From Rhodovulum sp. (GTDB taxonomy: Bacteria > Pseudomonadota > Alphaproteobacteria > Rhodobacterales > Rhodobacteraceae): DNA of 64,000 nucleotides. The translations under genes were made by a program, and so were the position numbers. Each line of letters opens with the position of its first letter. Within the stretch, counting starts at the first letter, position 1. The notes under the pieces were generated by a model. That model was not told the origin of the DNA. It was given only the letters and a program-made list of their open reading frames with translations, and did not search any database. The stretch spans positions 1-64,000 of the forward strand of contig PALT01000005.1 in NCBI GenBank assembly GCA_002706605.1, in the 5' to 3' direction. This document shows positions 1 through 8,738 of this stretch, piece after piece.

Positions 1-1180
1 GGTGGATGCGACGGGCACGGACGGCTGGGACGAACTGGCCGAAAAGATGCGCGATGGCGTGGTGCGGGCGTTCTATTTCTCGGTCGGGCCATCGTTGTTT
101 GGCGCGATTGCCGAGCGCCTGCACGCCTATCACATCGCCGATGAGGACAGCCGCATCGTGGTCGAAAAACCGTTCGGTCATGACCTTGCGACCGCGCGGG
201 CGTTGAACCAGACGCTGGCCGAGCATTTCGACGAAACCCAGATTTACCGCATCGACCACTATCTGGGCAAAGAGACGGTGCAGAACCTGATGGCCGTGCG
301 CTTTGCCAATATGCTGTTTGAACCGCTGTGGAACGCGCGCAACATCGACCATATCCAGATCACCGTGGCCGAAACCGTGGGGGTCGGCGGGCGCGGGGGG
401 TACTACGACAAATCCGGCGCGATGCGCGATATGGTGCAAAACCACCTGATGCAGCTGCTCTGCCTCATCGCGATGGAGCCGCCCTATGCGTTCGAACCGG
501 ACGCGGTGCGCGACGAAAAGCTGAAAGTGATCCGTGCCTTGGATCCGGTTGAGCCCGACGACATCGTGCGCGGCCAATACGGCGCGGGCGAGGGCGGGGC
601 AAGCTATCTCGACGATGTGGAAAACCGCGACAGCCGCACCGAGAGCTATATCGCGATGAAGCTGCATGTGTCGAACTGGCGCTGGAAGGGGACCCCGTTC
701 TATCTGCGCACCGGTAAGCGTCTGCGCGCGCGCACGTCTGAAATCGCCATCGTGTTCAAGGATCCGCCGCATTCGATTTTCGGTGATCAGGAAACCCATA
801 AATCGAACGTTCTGGTCATCCGCCTGCAACCCAATGAGGGCATGAACCTTAAGGTCACGATCAAGGAACCGGGCCCCGGCGGGATGCGTCTGGTCGAGGT
901 GCCGCTGGATATGTCGTTCAAAGAGGCGCTTGGCCCCGATGCCGAGGATATTCCCGACGCCTATGAACGTCTGATCATGGATGTGATCCGTGGCAATCAG
1001 ACCCTGTTCATGCGCGGCGATGAGATTGAGGCGTCCTGGGCCTGGACCGATCCGATCATCGAGGGCTGGGAGGCGCGCGGTGATCGTCCCGTGTCCTATG
1101 ATCCGGGCAGTTCGGGTCCCGAGGATGCGCTGATGCTTATGCACAAGGACGGGCGTCGTTGGCGTGAGGTCAAGGTATGA
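1..1180 (+). CDS. zwf: Glucose-6-phosphate 1-dehydrogenase, 5'-truncated by window edge
   Basis: Oxidises glucose-6-phosphate to 6-phosphogluconolactone with NAD(P)+, the entry step of the Entner-Doudoroff and oxidative pentose phosphate routes, in the cytoplasm. The visible 392 residues contain EKPFGHD (about 55-61) and the family active-site signature RIDHYLGKE (83-91), followed by the typical C-terminal substrate domain. Family members are about 480-490 residues, so the NADP-binding N-terminus lies upstream of the window; the GTG at position 2 is only the first in-frame start codon. The stop overlaps the pgl start (ATGA), so the two are translationally coupled. Confidence 0.95.
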   Translation, partial: VDATGTDGWDELAEKMRDGVVRAFYFSVGPSLFGAIAERLHAYHIADEDSRIVVEKPFGHDLATARALNQTLAEHFDETQIYRIDHYLGKETVQNLMAVRFANMLFEPLWNARNIDHIQITVAETVGVGGRGGYYDKSGAMRDMVQNHLMQLLCLIAMEPPYAFEPDAVRDEKLKVIRALDPVEPDDIVRGQYGAGEGGASYLDDVENRDSRTESYIAMKLHVSNWRWKGTPFYLRTGKRLRARTSEIAIVFKDPPHSIFGDQETHKSNVLVIRLQPNEGMNLKVTIKEPGPGGMRLVEVPLDMSFKEALGPDAEDIPDAYERLIMDVIRGNQTLFMRGDEIEASWAWTDPIIEGWEARGDRPVSYDPGSSGPEDALMLMHKDGRRWREVKV

Positions 1181-1851
1181 GCTTTGCCACCTATCCCGAC
1201 CGCGCGGCCCTGATGGCGGGTCTTGCCGCGCAGATTGCCGGTGAACTGGCCGAGGTTCTCAAGGTGCAGGAGCGCGCGACACTGGCCGTGCCCGGTGGCA
1301 CAACGCCCGGCCCGATTTTCGATCAGCTCTGTCTGGCAGACCTTCCGTGGGACCGCATCAACGTGATGTTGACCGATGAACGCTGGGTCGAGGAAAGCTC
1401 GGACCGGTCGAACACGGCGTTGCTGAAACAGCGTCTGTTGCGCGAAAATGCGGCGGCGGCGACCCTGATTCCGCTCTATGCCTCGGCCGATGCGCCCGAG
1501 GATCGGTTGGACGAGTTGACCGCAGGCGTGAACGCCGTTCTACCCCTGTCCGTCGTCGTTTTGGGCATGGGGGCGGATATGCATACCGCGTCCCTGTTCC
1601 CCGGTGCGGATCAGCTAGAGGCCGCTTTGGCCGATGACGCCGCGCCCCTCTACGCCATGCGGGCCCCCGGCGCGCCCGAGCCGCGCATGACCCTGTCCGC
1701 GCCCGCCCTTGCCAACGCGCCGCATATCCATATCCTGATCACGGGCGACGAAAAACGCGCCGCCTATGACACCGCCAAATCCTTGAATGACCCCCATGCC
1801 GCGCCGGTTTGCGCGGTTCTGGGCCAAGCAACCGTGCATTGGGCAGAGTAA
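1177..1851 (+). CDS. pgl: 6-phosphogluconolactonase
   Basis: Hydrolyses 6-phosphogluconolactone to 6-phosphogluconate, the step after Zwf, in the cytoplasm. The 224-residue product has the family features PGGTTP (39-44), the TDERW block (66-70) with nearby SSDRSN, and [14 protein letters not shown] (130-143), equivalent to the [14 protein letters not shown] signature. Length is normal for the bacterial DevB/Pgl family. It overlaps the zwf stop by four bases and pgi begins two bases after its stop, so zwf-pgl-pgi read as one operon. Confidence 0.94.
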   Translation: MSFATYPDRAALMAGLAAQIAGELAEVLKVQERATLAVPGGTTPGPIFDQLCLADLPWDRINVMLTDERWVEESSDRSNTALLKQRLLRENAAAATLIPLYASADAPEDRLDELTAGVNAVLPLSVVVLGMGADMHTASLFPGADQLEAALADDAAPLYAMRAPGAPEPRMTLSAPALANAPHIHILITGDEKRAAYDTAKSLNDPHAAPVCAVLGQATVHWAE

Positions 1852-1853
1852 AC

Positions 1854-3485
1854 ATGACCATTTGGAACAGCTTGCGCGCCGTGGCCGATACCGTTTCCGC
1901 GCGCCGTATCACCGACCTGTTTGACACGCCGGACCGCGCCGCGCGCTTTTCTGCGCGGTTTGAGGACATGCTGTTCGATTTCTCGAAAACCAATATCGAT
2001 CAGGACATTCTGGACCAACTGCTGGACATCGCCGCACAGGCCGATGTCGCGGGGCGGCGCGATGCGATGTTCGCAGGCGCCAAGATCAACGACACCGAGG
2101 GGCGCGCGGTTCTGCACACCGCCCTGCGGGCAAGCTCTGGCCCCGTGATGGTCGACGGTCAGGACGTGATCCCGGGCGTGCATGCGGTTCTGGATCAGAT
2201 GGCGGCGTTCTGCGCGGATGTGCGCAATGGCACGTTCAAAGGGCAGGGCGGCACGATCACCGACGTGGTGAACATCGGGATCGGTGGGTCCGACCTTGGG
2301 CCTGCGATGGCCTATATCGCGCTGCAATCTTATGCGGACGGACCGCGTTGTCACTTCGTGTCCAACGTTGATGGTGCGCAGATCGCCGAGGTGATGGGCG
2401 GTCTGGATTTGACCCGCACCTTGGTCATCGTGGCCTCGAAAACCTTTACCACCATTGAAACCATGACCAACGCCGAAACCGCGCGCCGCATGATGGCCGA
2501 GGTGGTGGATGATCCGGCGGCGCAATTCGCGGCCGTCTCAACCGCATTGGACAAGACCGCCGCCTTTGGCATTCCGGGTGAGCGCGTGTTCGGGTTCGAG
2601 GACTGGGTCGGCGGGCGCTATTCCATGTGGGGGCCGATTGGCCTGTCGCTGATGCTGGCCGTGGGCGAGACGCATTTTCGCGAGTTCCTGCGCGGCGGCG
2701 AAGAGATGGACACCCATTTCCGAACCGCGCCCTTTGCCGAGAACCTGCCCGTTTTGTTGGCCATGGTCGGCATGTGGCACCATCAGGCCTGCGGGTTCGG
2801 GACGCGGGCGGTTTTGCCCTATGATCAACAGCTTGCGCGCCTTCCTGCATACCTCCAACAGCTGGAGATGGAGAGCAACGGCAAGGGCGTTGCGATGGAC
2901 GGTAGCACGGTGGACGTGCCGTCGGGGCCGGTGGTCTGGGGCGAACCCGGCACCAATGGTCAGCACGCGTTTTATCAGCTGATCCACCAAGGCACCGCCG
3001 TAATCCCCTGCGAATTCCTTGTCGCGGCGGAGGGCAACGAGATGGGCCGCTCGCGCCATCATCGCCTATTGGTGGCGAACTGTTTGGCGCAAAGTCAGGC
3101 CCTGATGCAGGGGCGCGATCTGGACACCGCGCGAGAGATGATGCGCGCCGCAGGGTTTGAGGGCGACGAGTTAGAGCGCCAAGCGCGCCACCGTGTCTTT
3201 ACCGGCAATCGTCCGTCCACGACCCTGATCTATCCGCGCCTGACCCCGCGCATGTTGGGCCGGATCATCGCCCTTTATGAGCACCGCGTGTTCGTCGAAG
3301 GCGTGGTTCTGGGCATCAACAGTTTTGACCAATGGGGCGTTGAACTGGGCAAAGAGCTGGCCAAATCGCTGGAGCCGGTTCTGGCGGGCACCTCGGACGC
3401 AGCCGTCGATCCGTCCTCGCGCCAGTTGATTGATTTCGTCCAAGGTCATTTTGGCGCGGACCTCGGCCAATTCGGCGAAGGCTGA
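1854..3485 (+). CDS. pgi: Glucose-6-phosphate isomerase
   Basis: Interconverts glucose-6-phosphate and fructose-6-phosphate, feeding triose-derived hexose back to Zwf in Entner-Doudoroff organisms. The 543-residue product carries [17 protein letters not shown], the catalytic region [18 protein letters not shown] and the C-terminal signature [11 protein letters not shown]. The ATG at 1854, giving MTIWNS, was preferred because it follows the pgl stop directly; an in-frame start 45 bases upstream would lie inside pgl. A GC-rich stem-loop follows ten bases after the stop, which is consistent with the end of the zwf-pgl-pgi operon. Confidence 0.95.
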   Translation: MTIWNSLRAVADTVSARRITDLFDTPDRAARFSARFEDMLFDFSKTNIDQDILDQLLDIAAQADVAGRRDAMFAGAKINDTEGRAVLHTALRASSGPVMVDGQDVIPGVHAVLDQMAAFCADVRNGTFKGQGGTITDVVNIGIGGSDLGPAMAYIALQSYADGPRCHFVSNVDGAQIAEVMGGLDLTRTLVIVASKTFTTIETMTNAETARRMMAEVVDDPAAQFAAVSTALDKTAAFGIPGERVFGFEDWVGGRYSMWGPIGLSLMLAVGETHFREFLRGGEEMDTHFRTAPFAENLPVLLAMVGMWHHQACGFGTRAVLPYDQQLARLPAYLQQLEMESNGKGVAMDGSTVDVPSGPVVWGEPGTNGQHAFYQLIHQGTAVIPCEFLVAAEGNEMGRSRHHRLLVANCLAQSQALMQGRDLDTAREMMRAAGFEGDELERQARHRVFTGNRPSTTLIYPRLTPRMLGRIIALYEHRVFVEGVVLGINSFDQWGVELGKELAKSLEPVLAGTSDAAVDPSSRQLIDFVQGHFGADLGQFGEG

Positions 3486-3494
3486 GCCCCACAA

Positions 3495-3518
3495 CGGCCC
3501 CGTCACCACGCGGGGCCG
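3495..3518 (+). terminator. GC-rich stem-loop after pgi
   Basis: A perfect 8-bp stem (CGGCCCCG with CGGGGCCG) around an 8-nt loop lies ten bases after the pgi stop. There is no T-run, so it may be a 3'-end stabilising hairpin or a weak terminator and not a classical intrinsic one. Confidence 0.45.
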
Positions 3519-3569
3519 GACAGGCGCACCGGTACATCGGCGCGCAACAATCTGAAATCTAAGGGATTT

Positions 3570-3643
3570 TGGAGCGGGTGAAGGGAATCGAACCCTCGTA
3601 TGCAGCTTGGGAAGCTGCCGTTCTACCATTGAACTACACCCGC
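3570..3643 (-). tRNA. tRNA-Gly (anticodon CCC)
   Basis: The minus strand folds as a complete cloverleaf: acceptor GCGGGTG pairs with CACCCGC, the anticodon stem GCAGC/GCTGC encloses loop TTCCCAA with anticodon CCC, and the T-arm contains GGTTCGATTCC. The 3' CCA is encoded in the DNA (read as TGG at 3570-3572). It lies in the gap between pgi and the fasciclin gene and reads GGG glycine codons. Confidence 0.96.
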
Positions 3644-3692
3644 AGTGCGTTTTGAGATAGATAATGCAGCCCCCAAGGTCAAGCGGGGAAAA

Positions 3693-3722
3693 CGGGCCGG
3701 TCGGGATTTCTCGACCGGCCCG
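3693..3722 (-). terminator. Rho-independent terminator of the fasciclin gene
   Basis: Two 11-base arms, CGGGCCGGTCG and CGACCGGCCCG, form a perfect hairpin nine bases after the fasciclin stop. On the minus strand it is followed by TTTTCCCC, a short U-tract, as expected of an intrinsic terminator. Confidence 0.75.
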
Positions 3723-3731
3723 CAATGCACC

Positions 3732-4256
3732 TTATTTCGGCAGCAGAACGCCGTTGATCACATGGACCACACCGTTGGCCTGATCGACATTGGCGGTGGT
3801 GACCATGGCGGCGTTGCCGCTCTCGTCATAGATGTAGACGTTGCCGCCCTTGACCTGTGCCGACAGGGCATCGCCCGACACGGCGTTAAAGTGGTAGAAG
3901 CCATCGCTGCTGTGCTTGGTGCGGGCGATGATGGTTTCCGCCGACAGATCCTCGGCCACCACATGCGAGGTCAGGATCTTGGTCAGCATATCCTTGTTCT
4001 CGGGCTGCAGCAGGGTGTCAACCGTGCCCTCGGGCAGGGCGGCAAAGGCGTCGTTCACGGGCGCGAAGACGGTGAACGGACCCTCGGACGCCAGAACGTC
4101 GACAAGGCCCGCGGCCTGAACGGCGGCGACCAAGGTCGACAGGTTTTCATTGGCGACGGCGTTTTCGACGATGGTGTTGGTGGGGACGTTGGCAACGGCG
4201 GGCGCGGCAACGCCCAGCATCAGGATTGCGGCGGCACGGGTCAGGGTCGTTTTCAT
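3732..4256 (-). CDS. Secreted fasciclin (FAS1) domain protein
   Basis: A single-domain FAS1 protein of 174 residues. Residues 1-22 form a signal peptide ending in an Ala-Xaa-Ala-type site (PAVA), so it is exported to the periplasm or beyond. The mature part has the fasciclin hallmarks TVFAPVNDAFAALP (H1 region) and a closing VHVINGVLLP (H2 region). FAS1 proteins are generally adhesion or carbohydrate-associated modules; the ligand cannot be inferred here. A GGAG ribosome site precedes the ATG and an intrinsic terminator follows, so it appears monocistronic. Confidence 0.88.
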   Translation of the reverse strand: MKTTLTRAAAILMLGVAAPAVANVPTNTIVENAVANENLSTLVAAVQAAGLVDVLASEGPFTVFAPVNDAFAALPEGTVDTLLQPENKDMLTKILTSHVVAEDLSAETIIARTKHSSDGFYHFNAVSGDALSAQVKGGNVYIYDESGNAAMVTTANVDQANGVVHVINGVLLPK

Positions 4257-4391
4257 GGCTTTTCTCCTCTGTGTCTCGGACCGTTTTCAGGTCCGATTGT
4301 AGAGGAGTACGGGGCGGCCACGGGATTGGTTCACAAACCCGTGGTCACATTGAATTGAGCCATATTACACTGGCCTTTTGGCCCGATCACG

Positions 4392-6446
4392 CTATCGCGC
4401 GCGACGGCGGCGACGTCCCCCGCGGCCCTCATCATCGCCGCCATGGGCGTTGAAGGACGGATTGGGCAAGGTCACCACCTTGGCCAATTCGGGGAAGGGA
4501 TCGACCGCATGGGGCAGGGCGTTCGCGTTCACGAAATGCTCTTGGAAACGCGGTTCAATCGCCGTTTCGATCTTGTGGATCTGGCGCACGACGGTCTCGA
4601 TCTCGCGCCGCGCGTCGATGTTGCAAAGGGCGACGCGCGCGCCCGTTCCGGCGGCGTTGCCCGCGCTGAGCACCTTGTCCAAGGGGACGTCGGGGATCAT
4701 GCCCAGAACCATGGCGTGTTTCGCACTGATATGCGCGCCAAAGGCACCGGCCAGAACCACGCGGTCCACCCGATCCACGTTCATTTCGTCCATCAATAGG
4801 CGCGCCCCGGCATAGAGCGCCGATTTCGCCAGTTGGATTGCGCGAATGTCGCCTTGGGTCACGGTGATCAGGGGGCCGCCCTCGGCCCGCCCGTCGTGCA
4901 GGACATAGGCATGGGTGCGCCCCTCGGGGATACAGCGCGGCGTGCCGGTTTGCTCCGCCCCGCCGATCAGGCCAGAGGCATCCAACAGGCCCGCCATACG
5001 CATTTCCGCCACGGCCTCGATAATGCCCGACCCGCAGATGCCGGTGATGCCCGTCGTCGCGACGGCCTGATCAAATTCCGGATCATCGGACCACAGGTCA
5101 CTGCCGATCACGCGGAATCGCGGTTCCTTGGTCACGGGGTCGATTTCCACGCGTTCAATCGCGCCCGGCGCGGCGCGTTGGCCCGAACTGATCTGGGCGC
5201 CCTCGAACGCGGGACCGGTGGGCGATGAACAGGCCAGCACGCGCTCTTGATCGCCCAGCAGAATTTCGGCGTTGGTGCCCACATCTACGATCAGGACAAG
5301 GTCCTCGGATTTCTGCGGCTCTTCGGACAGGGCAACTGCGGCGGCATCCGCCCCCACATGCCCCGCGATACAGGGCAGGATATAGGCCTGTGCGCCCGCA
5401 TTTATGGCGCTGAGGTTCAGGTCGGTTGCGCCCATGTTGACGGCGTCCGAGACGGCAAGGGCAAAGGGTGCTTGGCCCAGCTCAACCGGATCGATCCCCA
5501 GCAGCAGGTGGTGCATCACGGGGTTACAGACCACGGTGAGTTCGACAACCGATTGCGGGTCAATGCTGGCGTCGGTGCAGAGGGATTTCGCCAGTTCGTT
5601 CAGCGCCTCGCGCACGGCGGCGGTCATTTCACGGTCCCCACCGGGATGCATCATGGCATAGGACACACGGCTCATCAGGTCCTCACCGAAGCGGATTTGC
5701 GGGTTCATGATGCCCGCGCTTTCAACTACCTCGCCGGTGCTCAGGTCGCACAGATGCGCGGCGATAGTGGTTGAGCCAAGGTCGACGGCAAGGCCAAAGA
5801 GGCCGCCCTCATAAAACCCGGGCCAGAGGTCGATCAATTGCGGTGCGGTGCCTGTGTGGTCGTGGTGGACCGCAAGGGTCACCTGCCATTTCCCCTTGCG
5901 CAAGATCGGCTGCAATCGGGGCAGGATGTGGTTCGGCACAGACAGGTCGGTAACATCCCATTGGGCGGCTAGCGCGGTGCGCAGACGTTCCAGATCGCCG
6001 GTGGGGCTGTGCATATCCGGCTCGGCCACGTCGACCAGATAGAGGCGCGTCGCGGGGGCCATGGTGATGGCGCGGGCCGTGGCGGCCTTGCGGACGACTT
6101 GGCGGTGGACTTGGCTTTCGGGGGGAACATCAAGGACGATATCGCCCAGAATCTGCGCCTGACAGCCCAAACGCCGTCCGGGTTTCAACCCACGGATGCG
6201 ATCATAGCGATCTTCCACCGCGTTTTGCGGGGACAGGGCGTTTTCGTCGACGGTGACCCCGTGTTTGGAAAACGTGCCATAGGACGGGGCGATCTGGCAT
6301 TTGGAACAGATACCGCGTCCGCCACAGACACTGTCCAGATCGACGCCCAGAGAACGGGCCGCGGACAGGACCGTGGTGCCAACGGGCACCGTGCCGCGTT
6401 TGCCGGAGGGGGTGAAAATGACTTTGGCTTGGGTGTCTGATGTCAT
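4392..6446 (-). CDS. RamA/RACo-like corrinoid-protein reactivation ATPase with 2Fe-2S ferredoxin domain
   Basis: A 684-residue protein. An N-terminal 2Fe-2S ferredoxin domain has Cys41, Cys47, Cys50 (CGGRGICSKC) and Cys95. It is followed by an ASKHA ATPase-like region with VDLGSTT, VDVGTN and GAFGAH motifs. Proteins of this plan (RACo, RamA; DUF4445) reduce inactive cob(II)alamin so that a corrinoid methyl carrier can work again. It is the last gene of a minus-strand operon with a methyl-THF:corrinoid methyltransferase and MetF, matching the reactivase described for split methionine synthase in Rhodobacteraceae. The C-terminus ends in an unusual GRGGRRRRRAR tail. The start at 6446 was chosen for its GGAA site; an upstream in-frame ATG lies in a palindromic repeat. 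Confidence 0.88.
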   Translation of the reverse strand: MTSDTQAKVIFTPSGKRGTVPVGTTVLSAARSLGVDLDSVCGGRGICSKCQIAPSYGTFSKHGVTVDENALSPQNAVEDRYDRIRGLKPGRRLGCQAQILGDIVLDVPPESQVHRQVVRKAATARAITMAPATRLYLVDVAEPDMHSPTGDLERLRTALAAQWDVTDLSVPNHILPRLQPILRKGKWQVTLAVHHDHTGTAPQLIDLWPGFYEGGLFGLAVDLGSTTIAAHLCDLSTGEVVESAGIMNPQIRFGEDLMSRVSYAMMHPGGDREMTAAVREALNELAKSLCTDASIDPQSVVELTVVCNPVMHHLLLGIDPVELGQAPFALAVSDAVNMGATDLNLSAINAGAQAYILPCIAGHVGADAAAVALSEEPQKSEDLVLIVDVGTNAEILLGDQERVLACSSPTGPAFEGAQISSGQRAAPGAIERVEIDPVTKEPRFRVIGSDLWSDDPEFDQAVATTGITGICGSGIIEAVAEMRMAGLLDASGLIGGAEQTGTPRCIPEGRTHAYVLHDGRAEGGPLITVTQGDIRAIQLAKSALYAGARLLMDEMNVDRVDRVVLAGAFGAHISAKHAMVLGMIPDVPLDKVLSAGNAAGTGARVALCNIDARREIETVVRQIHKIETAIEPRFQEHFVNANALPHAVDPFPELAKVVTLPNPSFNAHGGDDEGRGGRRRRRAR

Positions 6447-6465
6447 CGTCTTGTTCCGTCGGTTG

Positions 6466-6490
6466 CCAGATTTTTCGACGAAAAATCTGG
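6466..6490. repeat. Perfect 25-nt palindrome, TTCG-A-CGAA core
   Basis: CCAGATTTTTCG and CGAAAAATCTGG flank one central base, giving a 12-bp perfect hairpin on either strand. It lies between the small DUF gene and the reactivase gene, immediately next to a second palindrome with the same TTCG-N-CGAA core. In the mRNA it would sit about 20 bases upstream of the reactivase start codon. Confidence 0.9.
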
Positions 6491-6493
6491 GAG

Positions 6494-6520
6494 GCAAAAC
6501 TCTTCGGCGAAGAGTTTTGC
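6494..6520. repeat. Perfect 27-nt palindrome, TTCG-G-CGAA core
   Basis: GCAAAACTCTTCG and CGAAGAGTTTTGC flank one central G, a 13-bp perfect hairpin starting three bases after the previous palindrome. The shared core architecture suggests both belong to one family of dispersed palindromic elements, or to a tandem mRNA-processing or stabilising structure between two cistrons. Confidence 0.9.
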
Positions 6521-6533
6521 ACCACGTTGCAAA

Positions 6534-6764
6534 TTAACAGATGATCCGCAATGGCTCAGACGTACAGAAGATAACAATCTGGTCGCCCGATTGAACCATA
6601 TGATAGCCGCGACGGCGGACTTCGAGTTCCAAGCGACCATACCCGATCTCGCGTTCGACATCCCGCAGACTCCGGCGCACAACGCCCCCGCCGCGCGCAG
6701 ATTTTGAACTAAAAATCTGCGCGACCCACGGGTGGTCTGGGATGTCACGAGCATTCAGGTACAT
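6534..6764 (-). CDS. Small conserved protein of the methyl-transfer operon (often named 'N-(5'-phosphoribosyl)anthranilate isomerase')
   Basis: A 76-residue protein of unknown function. It has no signal peptide or membrane segment, is Arg/Val-rich and ends VIFCTSEPLRIIC. Small proteins like it in Rhodobacteraceae often carry an automatic 'phosphoribosylanthranilate isomerase' label, but 76 residues cannot form the TIM barrel of TrpF, so that name should not be trusted. It lies 34 bases downstream of the methyltransferase gene and 87 bases before the reactivase gene in the same operon, which suggests an accessory role in corrinoid methyl transfer. Codons 14-24 (IFSSKSAR region) are made by an imperfect-loop hairpin repeat. 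Confidence 0.7.
   Translation of the reverse strand: MYLNARDIPDHPWVAQIFSSKSARGGGVVRRSLRDVEREIGYGRLELEVRRRGYHMVQSGDQIVIFCTSEPLRIIC
6694..6723. repeat. 12-bp inverted repeat inside a coding sequence
   Basis: CGCGCAGATTTT and AAAATCTGCGCG are perfect complements around a 6-nt loop. The element lies wholly inside the 76-codon gene, is in frame and adds no stop. Its arm shares CAGATTTT with the palindrome at 6466-6490. Confidence 0.85.
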
Positions 6765-6798
6765 GCCCTTGGATTAACACGCATTGGTTAATGCGACA

Positions 6799-7761
6799 TT
6801 AACCACGGCGGCGACGGCGACCGCCGCGACCACCAGCCCCGGATGCTTGGGCAGCCTTGGCGGCCTCGGGGAAGGTTGCGCCCTCTTTCACCGCATCCAG
6901 AACGCGGCTGAATGCGATCCACTCGCCCCCGTTCGCATCGTGGTTCATCAGCATGTTGGCGGCCTTGATCGCCTCCATCTCAACCTGACGCACGGGGTTC
7001 ATGATCGCGCTGGTCATGCCCGCGCCAATGGCCATCGGCAGGAAGGCCGCGTTCACGCCGTGGCGGTTGGGCAAGCCAAACGAGATGTTGGACGCACCAC
7101 AGGTCGTGTTCACGCCCAGTTCATCGCGCAGGCGACGCACCAGAGTGAACACCTGTTGACCGGCCGAGGCCATCGCGCCAACGGGCATCACCAGCGGGTC
7201 CACCACGATGTCATGGGCGGGGATGCCGAAATCGGCGGCGCGTTCCACGATCTTTTTGGCGACGTCAAAGCGCACATCGGGGTCTTCGGAAATACCGGTG
7301 TCGTCGTTGGAGATCGCCACGACCGGCACGTTGTATTTCTTGACCAGCGGCAGAACCAGTTCCAGACGGTCCTCTTCGCCCGTGACCGAGTTCAGCAACG
7401 GTCGACCTTTGGCCGCTTGCAGACCGGCCTCCAGCGCGCCGGGGACCGAGCTGTCGATGCACAGCGGCACATCGACCAGACCCTGAACCATTTCGATCAT
7501 CTTGGTCATCAGGGGCGGTTCGGTCTCGTTCGGGTTCGGGTTCGAGTTATAGACCACACCCGCGTTCACATCCAAAACCATCGCGCCACAGGCGACCTGT
7601 TCCAGAGCGTCCTTTTCGACCGTGCTGAAATTACCGGCCTCAAGCTCGGCAGCCAGCTTTTTACGGCCCGTGGGGTTGATCCGCTCACCGATCACGCAGA
7701 ACGGTTCGTCGAAACCGATGGTGACGGTCTTGGTTTGGGATTCGATGACGGTACGGGTCAT
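6799..7761 (-). CDS. Methyltetrahydrofolate:corrinoid methyltransferase (pterin-binding, MeTr/AcsE-like)
   Basis: A 320-residue TIM-barrel pterin-binding protein of the dihydropteroate synthase/MeTr family. The pterin motif IGERINPTG occurs near residue 24. Further motifs are LDVNAG, PLCIDSS, NSVTGE, DPLVMPVG and the late GASNISFGLPNRH, all characteristic of methyl-THF-dependent corrinoid methyltransferases. It would transfer the N5-methyl group of methyl-THF to a corrinoid protein, probably as the folate module of a split B12-dependent methionine synthase; the corrinoid and homocysteine modules are not in this window. An AAGGA site precedes the ATG. The C-terminal GGRGGRRRRRG tail closely matches the tail of the reactivase encoded downstream. 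Confidence 0.88.
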   Translation of the reverse strand: MTRTVIESQTKTVTIGFDEPFCVIGERINPTGRKKLAAELEAGNFSTVEKDALEQVACGAMVLDVNAGVVYNSNPNPNETEPPLMTKMIEMVQGLVDVPLCIDSSVPGALEAGLQAAKGRPLLNSVTGEEDRLELVLPLVKKYNVPVVAISNDDTGISEDPDVRFDVAKKIVERAADFGIPAHDIVVDPLVMPVGAMASAGQQVFTLVRRLRDELGVNTTCGASNISFGLPNRHGVNAAFLPMAIGAGMTSAIMNPVRQVEMEAIKAANMLMNHDANGGEWIAFSRVLDAVKEGATFPEAAKAAQASGAGGRGGRRRRRG

Positions 7762-7788
7762 AACAGGGTCCTTGGTTTAGGCGGCGGG

Positions 7789-8709
7789 TTAGGCGGTCTC
7801 GGCCGGAACAGCGGCAGAGCCGCCATTTTCAATGGCCCAGGTCGCGTTGGTCTTGATCCCGCCCAGCGGGAAGAAATGGATCGATTCAACGCCGAAGTTC
7901 GGGTTGGCGGCCTTGTGCGCGGCCAGTTCGTTGATCAGTTCGGTCGGCTCGAACGGCACGACCAGTTTGGTCACGTCCTTGGCGCGGCGTTGCAACACGC
8001 GCAGGGACGGGCCCACGCCACAGGCAATCGCGAATTTCAGCAGGGTCTGCAGTTTCGCAGGACCCGCAACGCCCAGATGGATCGGCAGGTTGATGCCCTC
8101 GGCGGCCAGACGGTCGGCCCATTCGATGATCGGACCGGCCTCGAACGCGAATTGGGTCGCGATGGCCATCTTGGCGTCGGTGCGTTCGGAAAACGCCTGT
8201 TTCCAGCGCAGCGCGGCCATGACCTGTTCGTCACCGCCCTTGGGGTCGATGTCGCGGTTGCCCTCGGGGTGACCGGCGACGTGCAGACGTTCGAACCCGT
8301 CAAACAGGCCGGTTTCCATCAGTTGCAGCGAGTTCTCGAAATCGCCCACCGGATTGGACACACCACCGGCCAGCAACAGCGCCTGTTTCACATCGGCCTC
8401 GCCACGGTATTGGGCGATCCATTCGGCCAGCGTCGCGCGGTCCTTGATGATGCGCGCGGGGAAGTGGGGCATGACGTTGAACCCGTCGCGGGCCAGACGG
8501 CGCGCAGTGTCGATCATCTCTTCGATCGGGGTGCCGTCGATATGGGCGATGTAGACGCGGGTGCCTTGGGGCAGCAGCTCGCGAAAGTTTTCGACCTTGG
8601 CGGCGGTGCGCGGCATCACCTCAATCGAATAGCCTTGCAGCAGGGCTTCTACCTCGGGGGTGACCGGTGCCGCGGCGTCTTCGCGACGTTTGAATTTCAA
8701 CAGTGCCAT
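7789..8709 (-). CDS. metF: Methylenetetrahydrofolate reductase family protein
   Basis: A 306-residue TIM-barrel protein of the MTHFR family, which reduces 5,10-methylene-THF to 5-methyl-THF with a flavin cofactor. Family blocks include EVMPRTAAK near the N-terminus (equivalent to the EFFPPKT region), LLLAGG, AGHPEGN and IATQFAFEAG, the last equivalent to the conserved ITQFFFD segment. It makes the methyl donor used by the methyltransferase encoded 27 bases downstream. A GGGAG site six bases before the ATG fixes this start over an upstream in-frame ATG. It is more divergent than E. coli MetF and may be the alternative MTHFR type paired with MeTr-type enzymes. Confidence 0.85.
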   Translation of the reverse strand: MALLKFKRREDAAAPVTPEVEALLQGYSIEVMPRTAAKVENFRELLPQGTRVYIAHIDGTPIEEMIDTARRLARDGFNVMPHFPARIIKDRATLAEWIAQYRGEADVKQALLLAGGVSNPVGDFENSLQLMETGLFDGFERLHVAGHPEGNRDIDPKGGDEQVMAALRWKQAFSERTDAKMAIATQFAFEAGPIIEWADRLAAEGINLPIHLGVAGPAKLQTLLKFAIACGVGPSLRVLQRRAKDVTKLVVPFEPTELINELAAHKAANPNFGVESIHFFPLGGIKTNATWAIENGGSAAVPAETA

Positions 8710-8738
8710 TGCGCTCTCCCAAAGCCGGGTTGCAGATT

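Noticed and set aside
3171-3725. Minus-strand frame containing GCSSMVERQLPKLHTRVRFPSPAP
   Set aside because: Spurious translation through tRNA-Gly and antisense pgi.
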